64,000 bases of DNA from assembly GCA_035506275.1 (NCBI GenBank), contig DATJPT010000017.1, positions 112,903 through 176,902 on the forward strand, written 5' to 3'. Position 1 is the stretch's first letter; each line of letters opens with the position of its first letter. The position numbers were made by a program, and so were the translations under genes. The notes beneath the pieces were generated by a model. It saw only the letters and a list, made by a program, of their open reading frames with translations, had not been told where the DNA came from and searched no databases. Positions 17,939 to 27,173 of the stretch are shown here, piece after piece. Source of the stretch: Bacteroidota bacterium (GTDB lineage: Bacteria > Bacteroidota > Ignavibacteria > UBA10030 > UBA8401).

Positions 17939-18541
17939 ATGTTTGCACAGATTGAACCATCGATCATTTCGCGGATGGAATATCTTGAAGCGATCGATAA
18001 AAAGGACAGGGTTGACGGGACGGCACAGGCGAGGCGGCTCCGGCAAATTCCGCCGGAGACGGGAAAATTCATCGCTACCCTGGCGGCAAAGTGCTCGCGC
18101 GACGGAGAGTTCATAGAGATCGGCACCAGCGCGGGGTATTCAACGCTCTGGCTTTCGCTGGCCGCAAAAGAGATCGGCGTGAGAATAAAAACGTTCGAGA
18201 TCCTCCCCGAAAAAGTAAAGCTTGCGAAAGAGACATTCAGGATGACGGGATCCGAGAAATACGTCGAGTTGATCGAAGGCGACTTTCTTTCGCACTGCGA
18301 TGCAATAAAGAAAATTTCCTTTTGTTTCCTGGACGCCGAGAAAGAAGTGTACCTGGAATGCTTCAAGGCAGTCGCACCGAAGCTGATGGAGAACGGACTG
18401 CTGGTCGCCGACAATGCGATCAGTCATCGTGACGGGGTCAAACCGATGATGGATGCTGCGACAGCTGATAAGAGGTTCGATTGTTTGACAGTGCCGATCG
18501 GCACGGGGGAATTCATTTGCCGCCGGATATCGAGAACATAA
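17939..18541 (+). CDS. SAM-dependent O-methyltransferase, inserted between paaA and paaB
   Basis: This 200-residue protein resembles the COG4122/catechol-type O-methyltransferase family. The SAM-binding motif is FIEIGTSAGYSTLWLSLAA (about residues 58-76), followed by an acidic residue in TFEILPEK. The metal/substrate region FCFLDAEKEVY and the GLLVADNAISH segment are also family-like. It sits 12 bp after paaA and 33 bp before paaB on the same strand, so it is probably cotranscribed. It is not part of the described paa pathway; it could act on a phenolic side product or simply be an insertion. Confidence 0.85.
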   Translation: MFAQIEPSIISRMEYLEAIDKKDRVDGTAQARRLRQIPPETGKFIATLAAKCSRDGEFIEIGTSAGYSTLWLSLAAKEIGVRIKTFEILPEKVKLAKETFRMTGSEKYVELIEGDFLSHCDAIKKISFCFLDAEKEVYLECFKAVAPKLMENGLLVADNAISHRDGVKPMMDAATADKRFDCLTVPIGTGEFICRRISRT

Positions 18542-18574
18542 CATCTGCCTGCGCAGAAAACCGTAATAACCGTC

Positions 18575-18880
18575 ATGGCTGAAAACACACAACAGAGCGA
18601 TACTGAAGGCCAATTGTGGGAAGTCTTTCTCCAGAGCGAGACCGGCGCCCCGCATGAACATGCCGGAAGCGTCCACGCCGCGGACGCCGAGCTGGCCCTC
18701 CAGAATGCACGCGATGTCTACGCGCGCCGCGGAAGCGTCGTGAGCATCTGGGTGGTCCCGTCCCAAGCGATCACGGCGACGAGTCCGTCCGATATCCATC
18801 CGTTCTTCGACCCGGCCGACGATAAGGTCTACCGGCATCCTCAGTTCTATAAAATTCCGAAAGCGGTCAAAGGATTCTGA
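18575..18880 (+). CDS. paaB: Phenylacetyl-CoA epoxidase subunit PaaB
   Basis: This 101-residue protein has the whole PaaB signature: WEVFLQSETGAPHEHAGSVHA near the start, ALQNARDVYARRG, and SIWVVPS. PaaB is a small non-catalytic subunit required for epoxidase assembly. Its stop codon shares one base with the paaC start (TGATG), indicating tight coupling. Confidence 0.95.
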   Translation: MAENTQQSDTEGQLWEVFLQSETGAPHEHAGSVHAADAELALQNARDVYARRGSVVSIWVVPSQAITATSPSDIHPFFDPADDKVYRHPQFYKIPKAVKGF

Positions 18881-19653
18881 TGGATATCGACTTCCTCACT
18901 CAGCAACATCTGGCAAATTTTTTGCTGCGGCTCGGGGACGACCGTTTAGTGCTTGGGCACCGCCTTTCCGAGTGGTGCGGACATGCCCCGGTGCTTGAGG
19001 AGGACATTGCGCTCACCAATATTGCCCTGGACGAGATCGGACAGGCGGCAGCTTTTCTGCATTTGGCGGGCGAAACCGAGGGAAAAGGGAGAACTGAGGA
19101 TGACCTCGCATATTTCCGGGAGGCAACGCAATTCACAAACATCCGCCTGGTCGAGCAGCCAAACATCGATTTCGCGGCGACGATCGCACGGCAATTCTTA
19201 TTCGACACCTATAATTACTTCCTTCTGCAAAGGATCCAGGAAAGCAGGATCGAGCAGCTCGCCGGGATAGCAGCAAAAGGGTTTAAGGAAGCGACCTATC
19301 ACCTGCGACATTCGAAAGAATGGATGCTCCGGCTTGGCAACGGAACAGATGAGAGCCATCGCCGCCTTCAATCGTCGATGAGCGAACTATGGCCTCTCAC
19401 GAAAGAATTTTTTTCCTACGACGAAACGGAGCTGTCGTTGGTCGACGGCGGGATGATCCCCTCGTTGGAAGGCATTGAAGAAAAATGGGATGAAGTCGTC
19501 CGCCAAAGTTTGGACGCTGCGCATCTCTCCATTCCGGAAAGCAACAGCGGGAAAGTTCTGGTAAGCCGGTACGGAACGCACAGCGAGCATCTCGGACACA
19601 TGCTGGCGGAGATGCAGATCGTCGCGCGGTCGTTTCCCGGAGCGAAGTGGTAG
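18880..19653 (+). CDS. paaC: Phenylacetyl-CoA epoxidase structural subunit PaaC
   Basis: This 257-residue ferritin-like helical protein has the PaaC features LGDDRLVLGHRLSEWCGHAPVLEEDIAL and NIALDEIGQA near the start, and FKEATYHLRHSKEWMLRLG in the middle. PaaC pairs with PaaA in the epoxidase heterodimer and is needed for substrate binding. It overlaps paaB by one base and is followed by paaD after a 69-bp gap. Confidence 0.96.
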   Translation: MDIDFLTQQHLANFLLRLGDDRLVLGHRLSEWCGHAPVLEEDIALTNIALDEIGQAAAFLHLAGETEGKGRTEDDLAYFREATQFTNIRLVEQPNIDFAATIARQFLFDTYNYFLLQRIQESRIEQLAGIAAKGFKEATYHLRHSKEWMLRLGNGTDESHRRLQSSMSELWPLTKEFFSYDETELSLVDGGMIPSLEGIEEKWDEVVRQSLDAAHLSIPESNSGKVLVSRYGTHSEHLGHMLAEMQIVARSFPGAKW

Positions 19654-19722
19654 GTTGGCAGTGCTTGATGCAGAGTACGGGAACGTGAATTTCAAATTTT
19701 CATTCTTGATTTTTTAATTATC

Positions 19723-20217
19723 ATGCACCATCCTTCAAAAGACGAGCTGCTGAATATTCTCTCGGGAGTCCACGACCCTGAAATTCCGGCGCTCGACGTC
19801 GTCGAAATGGGGATCGTGAGGAATGCGGAGTGCAGCGGAGGAGCTGTACAGGTGGACATCACGCCGACCTACTCGGGCTGCCCAGCCATGAGAGCGATCG
19901 AGGACGATATCATTGCGGCGCTGAAGAATGAAGGGTTTGAAGATGTTCTTGTCAACACCGTGTACTCTCCCGCATGGACAACGGAGTGGTTGACCGATTC
20001 CGCCAAACTAAAGCTCAAAATCAACGGGATCGCGCCGCCGGGAAGATCCGCACATGGAGTGATCGTGATCCTTCCGACCATACGTCAGAGTCTTGCGTGT
20101 CCTTTTTGCGAATCCCATGATACCGAGGTGAGAAGCGAATTCGGATCGACCGCCTGCAAATCGCTGCACTATTGCAACAACTGCAAACAGCCGTTCGAAC
20201 ATTTCAAAGAAATATAG
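19723..20217 (+). CDS. paaD: Iron-sulfur maturation protein PaaD of the phenylacetate epoxidase
   Basis: This 164-residue protein has an N-terminal DUF59/MIP18 domain (ILSGVHDPEIPALDVVEMGIV, then TPTYSGCPAM with a conserved Cys). A C-terminal zinc-ribbon-like region reads CPFCESHDTEV and CNNCKQPF. PaaD (also called PaaJ) is implicated in Fe-S insertion into the PaaE reductase. Its presence implies that PaaE is encoded elsewhere in this genome. A 45-bp gap separates its stop from the convergent PaaG-like gene. Confidence 0.94.
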   Translation: MHHPSKDELLNILSGVHDPEIPALDVVEMGIVRNAECSGGAVQVDITPTYSGCPAMRAIEDDIIAALKNEGFEDVLVNTVYSPAWTTEWLTDSAKLKLKINGIAPPGRSAHGVIVILPTIRQSLACPFCESHDTEVRSEFGSTACKSLHYCNNCKQPFEHFKEI

Positions 20218-20263
20218 AAGTCGGAATGAGACCGGCCGAACTTTGCGATCGCATCGTTTAGAC

Positions 20264-21049
20264 CTACTTCCCCTTGAACACTCCCTTTCTTTTTTCCAAA
20301 AAGGCTTTGACTCCTTCCTGATGATCTTCGGTCCGAGAAGCGAGCTCCTGAATGACGGCTTCATAATCCAAGAGAGCATCCAGATCGCTGGCGAGTGATT
20401 TGTTCAACGTCCGCTTGATGAGGCCGATCGAACGCGTCGGAGCATGTGCAAGTTTTTCCGCGATGTCCATGACGGTCTTTTCCAATTCCGCTGACGCGAC
20501 GACCCGGTTGACCAGGCCGACCCTTTCCGCTTCAACGGCGTCGATGTCGCGTCCCGTGGCAGCATACTCGAATGCCTTCGCCATTCCGACGAGGCGCGGG
20601 AGAAACCAGTGAGACCCCGAATCGGGGACAAGCCCGATGCGGATGAAGACCTCCGTCAACTTTGCTGATTCGGCCATAATGCGCATGTCGCAGGCGAGCG
20701 CAATGCTGAGCCCGGCTCCGGCAGCGACGCCGTTGATCATTCCTATGACCGGTTTTTCGATCGCCCTCATTTTTCTGATGAGGGGATTATAGCTTTTCTC
20801 CAGCGATTCTTTGAGCGAACGATGAGAAGTGCTCCGCTCTTTCAGATCCTGGCCGGAACAGAATGCCTTCTCCCCTGCGCCCCGCAGAACAATGCAGCGA
20901 ACGTCGTCATCCTTCTCAGCCTGCCTGAACGCCTCGTTTAATTCCTTCTTCATCGAGTCGTTCAGCGCATTGTAGCTTTCAGGCCGATTGAGGGTGATCG
21001 TAAGAACGGAATTCCTAGTTGTCGTGAGGATCGTGGCATCGGTTTGCAT
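20264..21049 (-). CDS. paaG: PaaG-like enoyl-CoA hydratase/isomerase
   Basis: This 261-residue crotonase starts at the ATG at 21049. A longer frame to 21238 adds 63 residues of unlikely composition over the divergent promoter region. It has the oxyanion-hole motif AFCSGQDLKE and the segment GLVPDSGSHWFLPRLVG. The latter corresponds to GLIPD.G in PaaG, where the Asp is the catalytic base that isomerises the ring epoxide to the oxepin. Length and context fit PaaG well, but crotonase family members are hard to separate by eye. Confidence 0.87.
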   Translation of the reverse strand: MQTDATILTTTRNSVLTITLNRPESYNALNDSMKKELNEAFRQAEKDDDVRCIVLRGAGEKAFCSGQDLKERSTSHRSLKESLEKSYNPLIRKMRAIEKPVIGMINGVAAGAGLSIALACDMRIMAESAKLTEVFIRIGLVPDSGSHWFLPRLVGMAKAFEYAATGRDIDAVEAERVGLVNRVVASAELEKTVMDIAEKLAHAPTRSIGLIKRTLNKSLASDLDALLDYEAVIQELASRTEDHQEGVKAFLEKRKGVFKGK

Positions 21050-21169
21050 AGGTAACAGCCTCGAATTGTGGAAGAGTGGAACAGATGGAACAATGGAATA
21101 ACGGCCCGTCCAGAAGCGGGGTTTCCAATGCACAGGTTGACAGCGTCGCAACCCGACGGAACTTTTTGT

Positions 21170-21198
21170 TTGAATATAGACATTTTTTATCTTAGAAT
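21170..21198 (+). promoter_or_regulatory. Promoter of the sorbosone-dehydrogenase-like gene
   Basis: TTGAAT (21170-21175), 17-nt spacer, TAGAAT (21193-21198). It precedes a clear GGAGGAGG ribosome binding site and the ATG at 21273. I see nothing else in the 223-bp divergent interval 21050-21272. Confidence 0.55.
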
Positions 21199-21272
21199 GA
21201 CCCCGTAGGGAACAACGGTTTTTGCCTCTCTGTTGCAATAAGCGATGGGAAAATAATTTGGAGGAGGAGGAT

Positions 21273-22547
21273 ATGAAAAGCTTTTATGCTCTTGGAATGA
21301 AATTATGGGTTTCAGGGCTATTCTTTTTCGTTGTCCGCTGCAATGCACAGCAGCTGCCGGCATCGGTGCACATGACGCCGGTAAGGGAATCCAAACTCGT
21401 ACCGGTCAAGCTGATCGTGCCGGATAAGTACAAAGGGAAAATTGCCGACACCCTCGTCCTTAACGTGCCGGAGGGATATTCCGCAAAAGTGTTCTACGCG
21501 GGAGGGTTAAGCAAAGCCCGCTTTTTCGCCTGGGGACCCGACAGCGTTTTGTATGTTGCGAACAAAAACAGCGGGGAGATCATTGCGATGCCGGACCGCA
21601 ATCACGACGGCGTTGCGGATACGGGGATCGTCGCTGCGTCGGGATTCCACCTTTCGCATGACCTCCAGTTCTACAAAGGGGCGATGTACGTCGCCGAGGA
21701 GCGGCGGATCATGAAATGCACCGATGAAAACGGCGACGGCATTTACGAGACGAAAAGCGTTTTTATCGATGAGATCGGGAAGGGAAACAAGCAGGTCACC
21801 GGCGGTCACGACACGCGGACGATCGTGTTCGATCCGCAGGGAAAGAAAATGTATCTGTCCATCGGTTCGTCGTGCAACGTGTGCCGCGAGGATTTTCGCG
21901 CCATCATTGAAGAATATAATGACGACGGGACCGGCCGGCGCACGTTCGCAACCGGCATTCGCAATGCCGTCGGCATGACGCTGCACAACGGACGCCTCTG
22001 GGCGACGAACAACGGAAGCGATTGGGAGGGAAACGACATTCCTCCGGAGTGGATCGACATCGTACGCGACGGAGGATTTTACGGCCATCCCTTTGCCTAT
22101 GCGCAGGGGATCTACTTCGATTTCAACGCGCACGACGAATACAAGAAGCTGCTCCCGCTTACCGCAGCCGACAGCGCGCACGTCGCCTCGATGCATCAGC
22201 CGGCGGCGCTGGTGCAGGCGCATTCCGCTCCGATGGCGATCGAGTTCTCGAACTCTTCCATGCCACCGCAATTCCAGAACGGCGCCTTCGTCGTATTCCG
22301 CGGCTCGTGGAACAGGTCGGTGCCGACAGGATATAAGCTCGTGTTCTTAAAATTCAAGAACGAAAAGGACACCGTCGCCGAATACGTGACCGACGTTGTC
22401 ACCGGCTTCCAACCGACGGGATCGACGACTTCTAGGACAGTGTGGGGGCGTCCGGTGGGAGTGGCTCTGGATCTGCGGGGTAACATTTATCTCAGTTCCG
22501 ATGATATAACGCAGTTCATTGCGATCATATCGCCCGTCAGGCATTAA
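21273..22547 (+). CDS. Exported sorbosone dehydrogenase/PQQ-type sugar dehydrogenase-like protein
   Basis: This 424-residue protein starts at the ATG at 21273, just after a strong GGAGGAGG site. A signal peptide (LWVSGLFFFVVRCNAQ) is followed by a six-bladed beta-propeller of the GSDH/sorbosone dehydrogenase type. Diagnostic segments are FFAWGPDSVLYVAN, GGHDTRTIVFDPQGKKMYLSIGSSCNVC, FATGIRNAVGMTLH and VVFRGSWNRSVPTGY. Such periplasmic proteins usually oxidise sugars with PQQ, but many homologues have no known substrate. A CxxC pair (CNVC) is present and no haem motif is seen. Confidence 0.87.
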   Translation: MKSFYALGMKLWVSGLFFFVVRCNAQQLPASVHMTPVRESKLVPVKLIVPDKYKGKIADTLVLNVPEGYSAKVFYAGGLSKARFFAWGPDSVLYVANKNSGEIIAMPDRNHDGVADTGIVAASGFHLSHDLQFYKGAMYVAEERRIMKCTDENGDGIYETKSVFIDEIGKGNKQVTGGHDTRTIVFDPQGKKMYLSIGSSCNVCREDFRAIIEEYNDDGTGRRTFATGIRNAVGMTLHNGRLWATNNGSDWEGNDIPPEWIDIVRDGGFYGHPFAYAQGIYFDFNAHDEYKKLLPLTAADSAHVASMHQPAALVQAHSAPMAIEFSNSSMPPQFQNGAFVVFRGSWNRSVPTGYKLVFLKFKNEKDTVAEYVTDVVTGFQPTGSTTSRTVWGRPVGVALDLRGNIYLSSDDITQFIAIISPVRH

Positions 22548-22597
22548 AGAAGAATGCTCATTTTGTTGCGGCTCTTTGCGAATGGCCGCAGAAAAAT

Positions 22598-22633
22598 AAA
22601 GAGGCTCCGGTTGGTTTTTCCGGAGCCTCTTTT
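22598..22633. terminator. Bidirectional terminator between convergent genes
   Basis: A perfect 10-bp stem GAGGCTCCGG/CCGGAGCCTC with a 9-nt loop is flanked by A-rich sequence on the left and TTTT on the right. It can stop transcription from both the sorbosone-dehydrogenase-like gene and the lipoprotein gene. Confidence 0.9.
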
Positions 22634-22650
22634 CATTTCACGTTCGGAAA

Positions 22651-24489
22651 TTAGAAGGTCTTGCTGTTCGCCGTTTGGTCAATGCTATTTCCGGCGAGAT
22701 CCGTGACATTGTTGCCTACGAAGATCACATATCCAACAGGCAGCGCCGCGCTCGTGGTCACTCCCAATTGAACGACGTAAGAACCGCCGACAAACCCGAG
22801 ATAGTTTGCGGTGTTTACGGTGAACACAACGCCGCCGGTGTTCCCGAAGGAGTAATTACCGATCGTTTCAGCCGTGGAGATCGTCAGAGGTTCCGTAAAG
22901 CGCAGGGTATATGTCCATGAATTCGTTCCCCCCGCCGCAGCGACGCTTGAGGTGCCCAGGAGTTGCGGTTTCACGACATCTGCCACCGTTATGATGTTGC
23001 TCGATGGTCCCTCAACAAGGTCCTTGCTGACACCCCGAACGAGATACTGAACGGAACTCGCTCTCAAAGGATTGACGGCAGCCGACGGGTAAACAAGCGA
23101 CCCCGAATTGGTGTTGAACTGAATTCCTGTAAAATCCGACTGAAGAAGCTGGAATGATCCGCCGTCCACGCTCCAGTAAATATTGTAGCTTCTCGCGCTG
23201 GCATCATAATTCCACTCGAGGCCGACGGCCCCGCCCCCGAAGTCGAGGTTGGTCAACACCCCGGCAATGAGCCGCCGTGTAAGCGCGGGAGCTGCCGGTA
23301 CCGGCGACGCGCCGTTCGTTGTGAACTGCATCGCCTCGAAGTCCCCGATGATCTGAGGATTGTTAACGACCGCTAAGTTAGCGTTGTCGGTAAGGTTGCC
23401 GGAGTTGAACGCCGCCGTTAGATCCACAGAGTATTTTGCCGACCCCACGATCCCTTGAGGGGTAATGGTCAGCTGTGTAAACCCGGCGTTCCACTGAGCC
23501 GAAAATGTGACGGCGGTTGCAGTTTTCTTTAATCCAAGATATGTGATCTTGATATCATCGATGATCGTGTTGCTGCCGAGCGGCAAATCAGTCCGCGTAT
23601 ATGCCCTTTGTTTGATCGGCTCGGAGAAGGTATAGACAACTTGCAGGTTGTTGGGCGAGACGTCCGAATTATTCTCCGGAGTCAGTCCGATGACAAAGGG
23701 ATTGACGTTGTCGACCGGCGTAATCATAAGCCTTTCTGCAGCGACTTGTGAACGGAGCGAATCACTGATGGCGTTCGCAGGAAGCGTGAACGCAGCCAGC
23801 GTTCCCTGGAGCGAGCCGTCGCTGCTCCGCGATTTGAGGACGACCGTCAGTCCGTTGTCGACGGCAGGAAAAAGATAATTCCCCGAAGCCGAGGTTGTCG
23901 TTTGCCCGATCAAGACGTTGGGGAAAACGGTCGCGTCAAAGAGCATCACGGTTGCATTGGCAACCGGCTGTTGATTCTGATCGACAACCTGACCGGTCAC
24001 CGTCGTATTGAGATAGGAAATCTGGAGAAGTGCGCTTCCTACCATGTCGCTTACGGCGGAATCCCCGGATGCGAGCGAGGTGAACGTGATGGTGACGTTA
24101 CTGTAATAATAGTTCCTGTATTTTTTACTGCTGTCCGTTTGCGCTGCGTTATAGGCGACAAGCGATACGGTGAGCGTGTAGGTGCCCGAAAAAACCGCGG
24201 TCCCGTTGACGATCTGATATTGCCCGACTGGCACGTTGGCAAATGAATAGGCCCCCGCTCCGTCAGAGGTGACCGACTGCACACCGCCGTCGTATCCCAC
24301 TGAAATAACGGCCCCCTTTACAGGCACATTGGTGATCCTATTTACGATTAATCCGGTGATCGTACCTTTCGGCTGATATGTCAAGAGCGACTGGGGTTCG
24401 ATCGGTGTTGAAGAATTTTGTTTGCATCCCGCCATCAACGCTACAACACACACGATGCAAATCTTGAGCACTATGGATTGTCGGTTCAT
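22651..24489 (-). CDS. Lipoprotein with carboxypeptidase-regulatory-like and Ig-like domains
   Basis: This 612-residue protein starts at the ATG at 24489, preceded by GGGAG; longer frames upstream run into the next gene. The signal ends in the lipobox LMAGC. Two carboxypeptidase-regulatory-like beta-sandwich repeats follow (GTITGLIVNRITNVPVKGA... and VTGQVVDQNQQPVANATV..., about residues 40-240). Then comes a Big_5-like domain with NPFVIGLTPENNSDVSPNN, and fibronectin-like segments. It is probably outer-membrane-anchored and adhesive or structural. The barrel gene 56 bp upstream is likely in the same operon. Confidence 0.82.
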   Translation of the reverse strand: MNRQSIVLKICIVCVVALMAGCKQNSSTPIEPQSLLTYQPKGTITGLIVNRITNVPVKGAVISVGYDGGVQSVTSDGAGAYSFANVPVGQYQIVNGTAVFSGTYTLTVSLVAYNAAQTDSSKKYRNYYYSNVTITFTSLASGDSAVSDMVGSALLQISYLNTTVTGQVVDQNQQPVANATVMLFDATVFPNVLIGQTTTSASGNYLFPAVDNGLTVVLKSRSSDGSLQGTLAAFTLPANAISDSLRSQVAAERLMITPVDNVNPFVIGLTPENNSDVSPNNLQVVYTFSEPIKQRAYTRTDLPLGSNTIIDDIKITYLGLKKTATAVTFSAQWNAGFTQLTITPQGIVGSAKYSVDLTAAFNSGNLTDNANLAVVNNPQIIGDFEAMQFTTNGASPVPAAPALTRRLIAGVLTNLDFGGGAVGLEWNYDASARSYNIYWSVDGGSFQLLQSDFTGIQFNTNSGSLVYPSAAVNPLRASSVQYLVRGVSKDLVEGPSSNIITVADVVKPQLLGTSSVAAAGGTNSWTYTLRFTEPLTISTAETIGNYSFGNTGGVVFTVNTANYLGFVGGSYVVQLGVTTSAALPVGYVIFVGNNVTDLAGNSIDQTANSKTF

Positions 24490-24545
24490 AACTCTCTCCC
24501 TTCGAGAACTGTTGTGTGGAAAATAAATATGGCAATAACACCAAT

Positions 24546-25220
24546 TCAAAGAACTATCGGAATGCCGATCTGAATTCCTCCGGTGATTCCTTTCATGACA
24601 AAGTCGAGGTCGGAACGCACAGGCGATACCGTGCTCGCGTACGTGTACCTTCCTTCGATCGAGAAGGATACGCCCAAAGAGTTCACGAATTCTATCCCAA
24701 GAAGGGCATGAAGCTGCGCCAGCTGTGCATTGACCTGGGCAACGCCCGGAAGCGCGGTGTACGTGCGCTGGGTATTCAACCAGAGATACCCCAACCCTCC
24801 CCCTCCATAAATCGTTGCCACCGATACCGGCGCGCTCACGATATACGATCCGCCGGTGTAATACAGTTGCAGAAAATTGGTCGCGTTCCCCTTGGCCGCT
24901 TTCCAAACACTCCCTCCGAATTCTGCCTGGACGGCTTGTCCGTTCGACGGCGTATATCGCAGTCCTGCGAGGACAAAATAGTAGTTCTTAAAATCATTCC
25001 CCGAGGGGAGCGAATAACCTTTTTCGATGGATTGGTATATTGCGTTAACGTCTGAAAAATTTTGTCCGAAATAGTCTCCGGCAACAAACAACGTGAGAGG
25101 CGCATCGCCGGACCTCGGCTGGATCGGAACGGCAGGCTTCTGTTGTCCCTGCGCAAACATCGGCTGCGAAAAGGCAATGAGAGCCGAAAGTAAAAAAGGA
25201 AGTGAAATAAATCTCTTCAT
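24546..25220 (-). CDS. Exported outer-membrane beta-barrel-like protein
   Basis: This 224-residue protein begins at the ATG at 25220 behind GGAGGGAG; an in-frame start seven codons upstream is less well placed. The signal peptide is FISLPFLLSALIAFSQPMFAQ. The mature part alternates aromatic and polar residues (FKNYYFVLAGLRYTP, GGGLGYLWLN, FSIEGRYTYAS), like small 8-stranded OmpW/OmpA-type barrels. No specific family is recognised. It probably forms a two-gene envelope unit with the lipoprotein downstream. Confidence 0.75.
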   Translation of the reverse strand: MKRFISLPFLLSALIAFSQPMFAQGQQKPAVPIQPRSGDAPLTLFVAGDYFGQNFSDVNAIYQSIEKGYSLPSGNDFKNYYFVLAGLRYTPSNGQAVQAEFGGSVWKAAKGNATNFLQLYYTGGSYIVSAPVSVATIYGGGGLGYLWLNTQRTYTALPGVAQVNAQLAQLHALLGIEFVNSLGVSFSIEGRYTYASTVSPVRSDLDFVMKGITGGIQIGIPIVL

Positions 25221-25443
25221 AAAAAGCTCCCTCCTAAGCATTGGTCGACCGGATTTTTATAGAGCATCTCTAGACCTTACAAAAAGAAATCAATCATTCG
25301 GTCAAATGCAATGAGTCCTTCATTGGCCTTGACCTATATCACCATACGGATTTTCGTGAATTTCAGGAACAAAACGGGATATTCCTACCATGGATCACTT
25401 CCTTTTTGTGAAAGCACTGTCCATTTGCGGGAAATCCGCCGAT

Positions 25444-26217
25444 TTACTTCCCTTTCCATTCCGCCTTTCTTTTTTCCACGAACGCTTTCATTCCTTCTTT
25501 TTGGTCGTCGCTGGCAAAGAGCATGTAAAAGTTCTTCCGTTCGAACTCAAGCCCCCCCTCGACCGTCGTATCGAACGATTTCAGCACTGCCTCTTTTCCG
25601 AGCCGCACTGCAACCGCCGGCTTGGACGCGATGACCTTGGCAAGATTTTTCGCTTCCTCGACAAGGTACTCGTTCGGCACTACCTTCACGACAAGCCCCC
25701 ATTGTTTCGCCTCCTCGGCAGTGATCATCGATCCGGTGAGCACCATTTCCATCGCTTTGTATTTTCCGACGGCGCGCGTCAGACGCTGCGTCCCGCCGGC
25801 TCCCGGAATGACGCCGAGATTGATCTCCGGCTGGCCGAATTTTGCCGATTCCGATGCCACGATGATGTCGCAGGTCATCGCGAGCTCGCAGCCGCCGCCG
25901 AGCGCAAAACCGCTCACCGCCGCAATGATCGGCTTCTTGATTTTTCGGATCCGGTCCCAGCGCGCAAACTGGTCGCGCTGCAGCATGTCAATCGCCGACG
26001 CATCGGCCATTTCTTTGATGTCCGCCCCGGCGGCGAAAGCTTTTTCATTCCCGGTGAGAATGATGCAGCGAACATCGTGGTCCTTATCCAGCTCTTCGAG
26101 CGTCGACACCAGCTCTTCCATCAACGCCATATTGATGGCGTTCAACACGTCGGGGCGATTGAACTGAATGAGAGCATATCCCTGCTCTTTGGTGAGAATA
26201 ATGGTGGTGAGATTCAT
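25444..26217 (-). CDS. Enoyl-CoA hydratase (PaaF/crotonase type)
   Basis: This 257-residue crotonase has both catalytic glutamates expected for hydration of trans-enoyl-CoA: GGGCELAMTCD and PEINLGVIPGAGGTQRL. The oxyanion hole is AFAAGADIKEM. It matches the housekeeping hydratase type (PaaF/EchA8-like). It is the third gene of a minus-strand run beginning with the EthD-like protein, and is inferred to serve the beta-oxidation-like lower part of phenylacetate catabolism. Confidence 0.9.
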   Translation of the reverse strand: MNLTTIILTKEQGYALIQFNRPDVLNAINMALMEELVSTLEELDKDHDVRCIILTGNEKAFAAGADIKEMADASAIDMLQRDQFARWDRIRKIKKPIIAAVSGFALGGGCELAMTCDIIVASESAKFGQPEINLGVIPGAGGTQRLTRAVGKYKAMEMVLTGSMITAEEAKQWGLVVKVVPNEYLVEEAKNLAKVIASKPAVAVRLGKEAVLKSFDTTVEGGLEFERKNFYMLFASDDQKEGMKAFVEKRKAEWKGK

Positions 26218-26271
26218 GCGAGTTCCGAAATTTTATGAGAATAAAACCGCAGTGACCTTGGACGAATACGA

Positions 26272-27102
26272 TTATTTCTTCCGCGAACGAAGCTTTTTGT
26301 AGTCTATCGGTCTCTTTTCGTTGAACGCTCTTATCCCCTCGACGATTTCCGGCGCCGACGTATGGACGGTAAGCCAGTCTTTCGCATGGCCGATAGTGAG
26401 CGCCCAGGAAAAATTCCGCCAGAAGTTCAGCTGCTCTTTGGTGTAGCGGGTGCATTCGGGGAGTTTATTCACAAGGGTTTCGGCCATCGCTGCAACCGCT
26501 TTGTCAAGGTTTCTTCGGGGCACGACCTGATTGATCAACCCCCAGGCAAACGCCTCTTTCGCTTTCAGTTCTTTCCCGAGCATCAGCATTTCGCGTGCCC
26601 GGCGGTCGCCGATAATGATCGGCAGCCATTGCGTCCCTCCGGCCGCAGCGACACTGCCCCGCGAGGTGCCGACGTGCTTGATCACAACGTCCGACGCGGC
26701 GACCGCAAAATCGCAGGACATCTGCAGTTCATTTCCGCCGCCGACGACCATGCCGTTGAGCCGTGCGATCGTCGGCTTGCCGATGTTGCGCAGCCGCTCG
26801 AACGTCTCGATGAACACCCCCATCCACTTGTAGAAATCGTCCGCTTTCGTCAGAAAATCCTCGTTCCATTCCTTGATATCAGCACCGGTGCAAAATGCTT
26901 TTGTGCCGGCTCCGGTAAGAACGATGACAGCGACGTCGTCGTCCCATTGGGCTTTTTGCAGCGCATCGCCCAGTTCTTGCAGCATCTCCAGATTGAGCGC
27001 GTTGTGGACCTGCGGGCGATTCAACGTGATCAGCACAGTGAATTCCGATTTCGCGAAGAGAATCGTGTTGTAGTTCCTGGGGGAGGGGGAATATTTTTTC
27101 AT
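26272..27102 (-). CDS. Crotonase superfamily protein of unusual active site (MenB/BadI/Oah-like)
   Basis: This 276-residue protein starts at the ATG at 27102; an upstream in-frame start at 27177 would overlap the preceding stop codon. It has the crotonase oxyanion motif AFCTGADIKEW. The second site reads GGGNELQMSCDF, VGTSRGSVAAAGGTQWLP and GDRRAREMLMLGKEL, closer to naphthoyl-CoA synthase or ring-hydrolase branches (MenB, BadI, Oah) than to simple hydratases. A ring-cleaving or carbon-carbon hydrolase role is possible, but the substrate is unknown. Confidence 0.83.
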   Translation of the reverse strand: MKKYSPSPRNYNTILFAKSEFTVLITLNRPQVHNALNLEMLQELGDALQKAQWDDDVAVIVLTGAGTKAFCTGADIKEWNEDFLTKADDFYKWMGVFIETFERLRNIGKPTIARLNGMVVGGGNELQMSCDFAVAASDVVIKHVGTSRGSVAAAGGTQWLPIIIGDRRAREMLMLGKELKAKEAFAWGLINQVVPRRNLDKAVAAMAETLVNKLPECTRYTKEQLNFWRNFSWALTIGHAKDWLTVHTSAPEIVEGIRAFNEKRPIDYKKLRSRKK

Positions 27103-27173
27103 ACGAGCCGTTTGCCTTCGATATGAATGGATGAGACGGACATCGGCCGTTGATGCGCTGCAAGGCCCGCAGT

